Of a DNA stretch of 15,107 nt, positions 15,052 to 15,107 are shown piece by piece. This stretch comes from Euperipatoides rowelli (lineage: Eukaryota; Onychophora; Udeonychophora; Euonychophora; Peripatopsidae), in NCBI GenBank assembly GCA_003024985.2, contig PXIH01S0032110.1; one strand, given 5' to 3'. Both the position numbers and the translations under genes were made by a program. Position 1 is the first letter of the stretch; each line of letters opens with the position of its first letter. The notes beneath the pieces were generated by a model. The model was not told the DNA's origin. It searched no databases and saw only the letters and a program-made list of their open reading frames with translations.

Positions 15052-15107
15052 GGGGGAGTAGCTCAATGGGTTGGCTGAGCTGCTATGTATTCTTGGTATA
15101 AGCCAAG
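15052..15107 (+). other. tRNA-like 5' half, cut by window end (tRNA gene or SINE head)
   Basis: GGGGGAG could be a 7-nt acceptor strand (15052-15058), followed by TA and a D-arm with GCTC (15061-15064) pairing GAGC (15077-15080). TAGCTCAATGG (15059-15069) fits the pol III A box. No clean anticodon stem follows. Instead CTTGG (15092-15096) pairs with CCAAG (15103-15107) at the window edge. A SINE head is more likely than a functional tRNA. Confidence 0.4.

Noticed and set aside
1-15107. CRISPR arrays, rRNA genes, operons or bacterial signals
   Set aside because: No regularly spaced repeats, no rRNA-like conserved blocks and no ribosome-binding-site pattern; the sequence has eukaryotic mobile-element content throughout.

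Overview
The window looks like very AT-rich, repeat-laden, non-coding-dominated genomic DNA from an invertebrate animal. A lophotrochozoan such as a mollusc, annelid or brachiopod fits best, but this is an inference from the mix of element types and the GPCR style, not from any marker gene. Two single-base ambiguity codes (1777, 7181) suggest consensus or draft data. There are no bacterial-style operons and no CRISPR, rRNA or complete tRNA gene.

Layout. 2-118 (-) is the C-terminal scrap of a CR1/L2-like LINE, followed by a plus-strand 3' hairpin with a poly-A tail (253-302). 303-1016 holds nothing recognisable. 1017-1600 is a degenerate repeat cluster in which GGAAGTGACATCATAA-like and GCCATCTTGGATTTTCTG units recur. 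2101-6410 is a structurally complete but coding-dead Ty3/gypsy LTR retrotransposon, with paired LTRs, a 5-bp target duplication, and decayed gag, protease, RT, RNase H and integrase. 6416-7080 is an AT-rich spacer. 7146-8123 is the only intact protein-coding gene: a 325-aa, single-exon, divergent rhodopsin-class GPCR. Its 3' flank (to about 8640) carries an AAT microsatellite and a possible poly-A signal.

From 8943 to about 10330 on the minus strand lies a badly eroded family-B (protein-primed type) DNA polymerase relic, of the kind carried by Maverick/Polinton-like and related virus-like elements. A hammerhead-ribozyme-like core lies on the same strand just beyond it (8785-8808). From about 11035 to about 14290 is a dead Tx1/L1-type LINE (ORF1, then ORF2 endonuclease and linker, then the C-terminal zinc-finger region) from which the RT domain is missing. 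Precisely at its ORF1/ORF2 junction sits a 654-bp DNA transposon (11736-12389) with 14-bp terminal inverted repeats and an 8-bp target duplication. That transposon itself contains a fragment of a different LINE ORF2 and a 65-bp near-perfect palindrome. 14639-14894 is a tRNA-derived SINE with a perfect 14-bp target duplication, and a second tRNA-like 5' half is cut by the window end.

The genes do not act together. The window is a graveyard of at least six classes of mobile DNA around one receptor gene. Its most informative features are the nested insertion, the polymerase relic with its ribozyme-like motif, and the unusual sequence of the GPCR.
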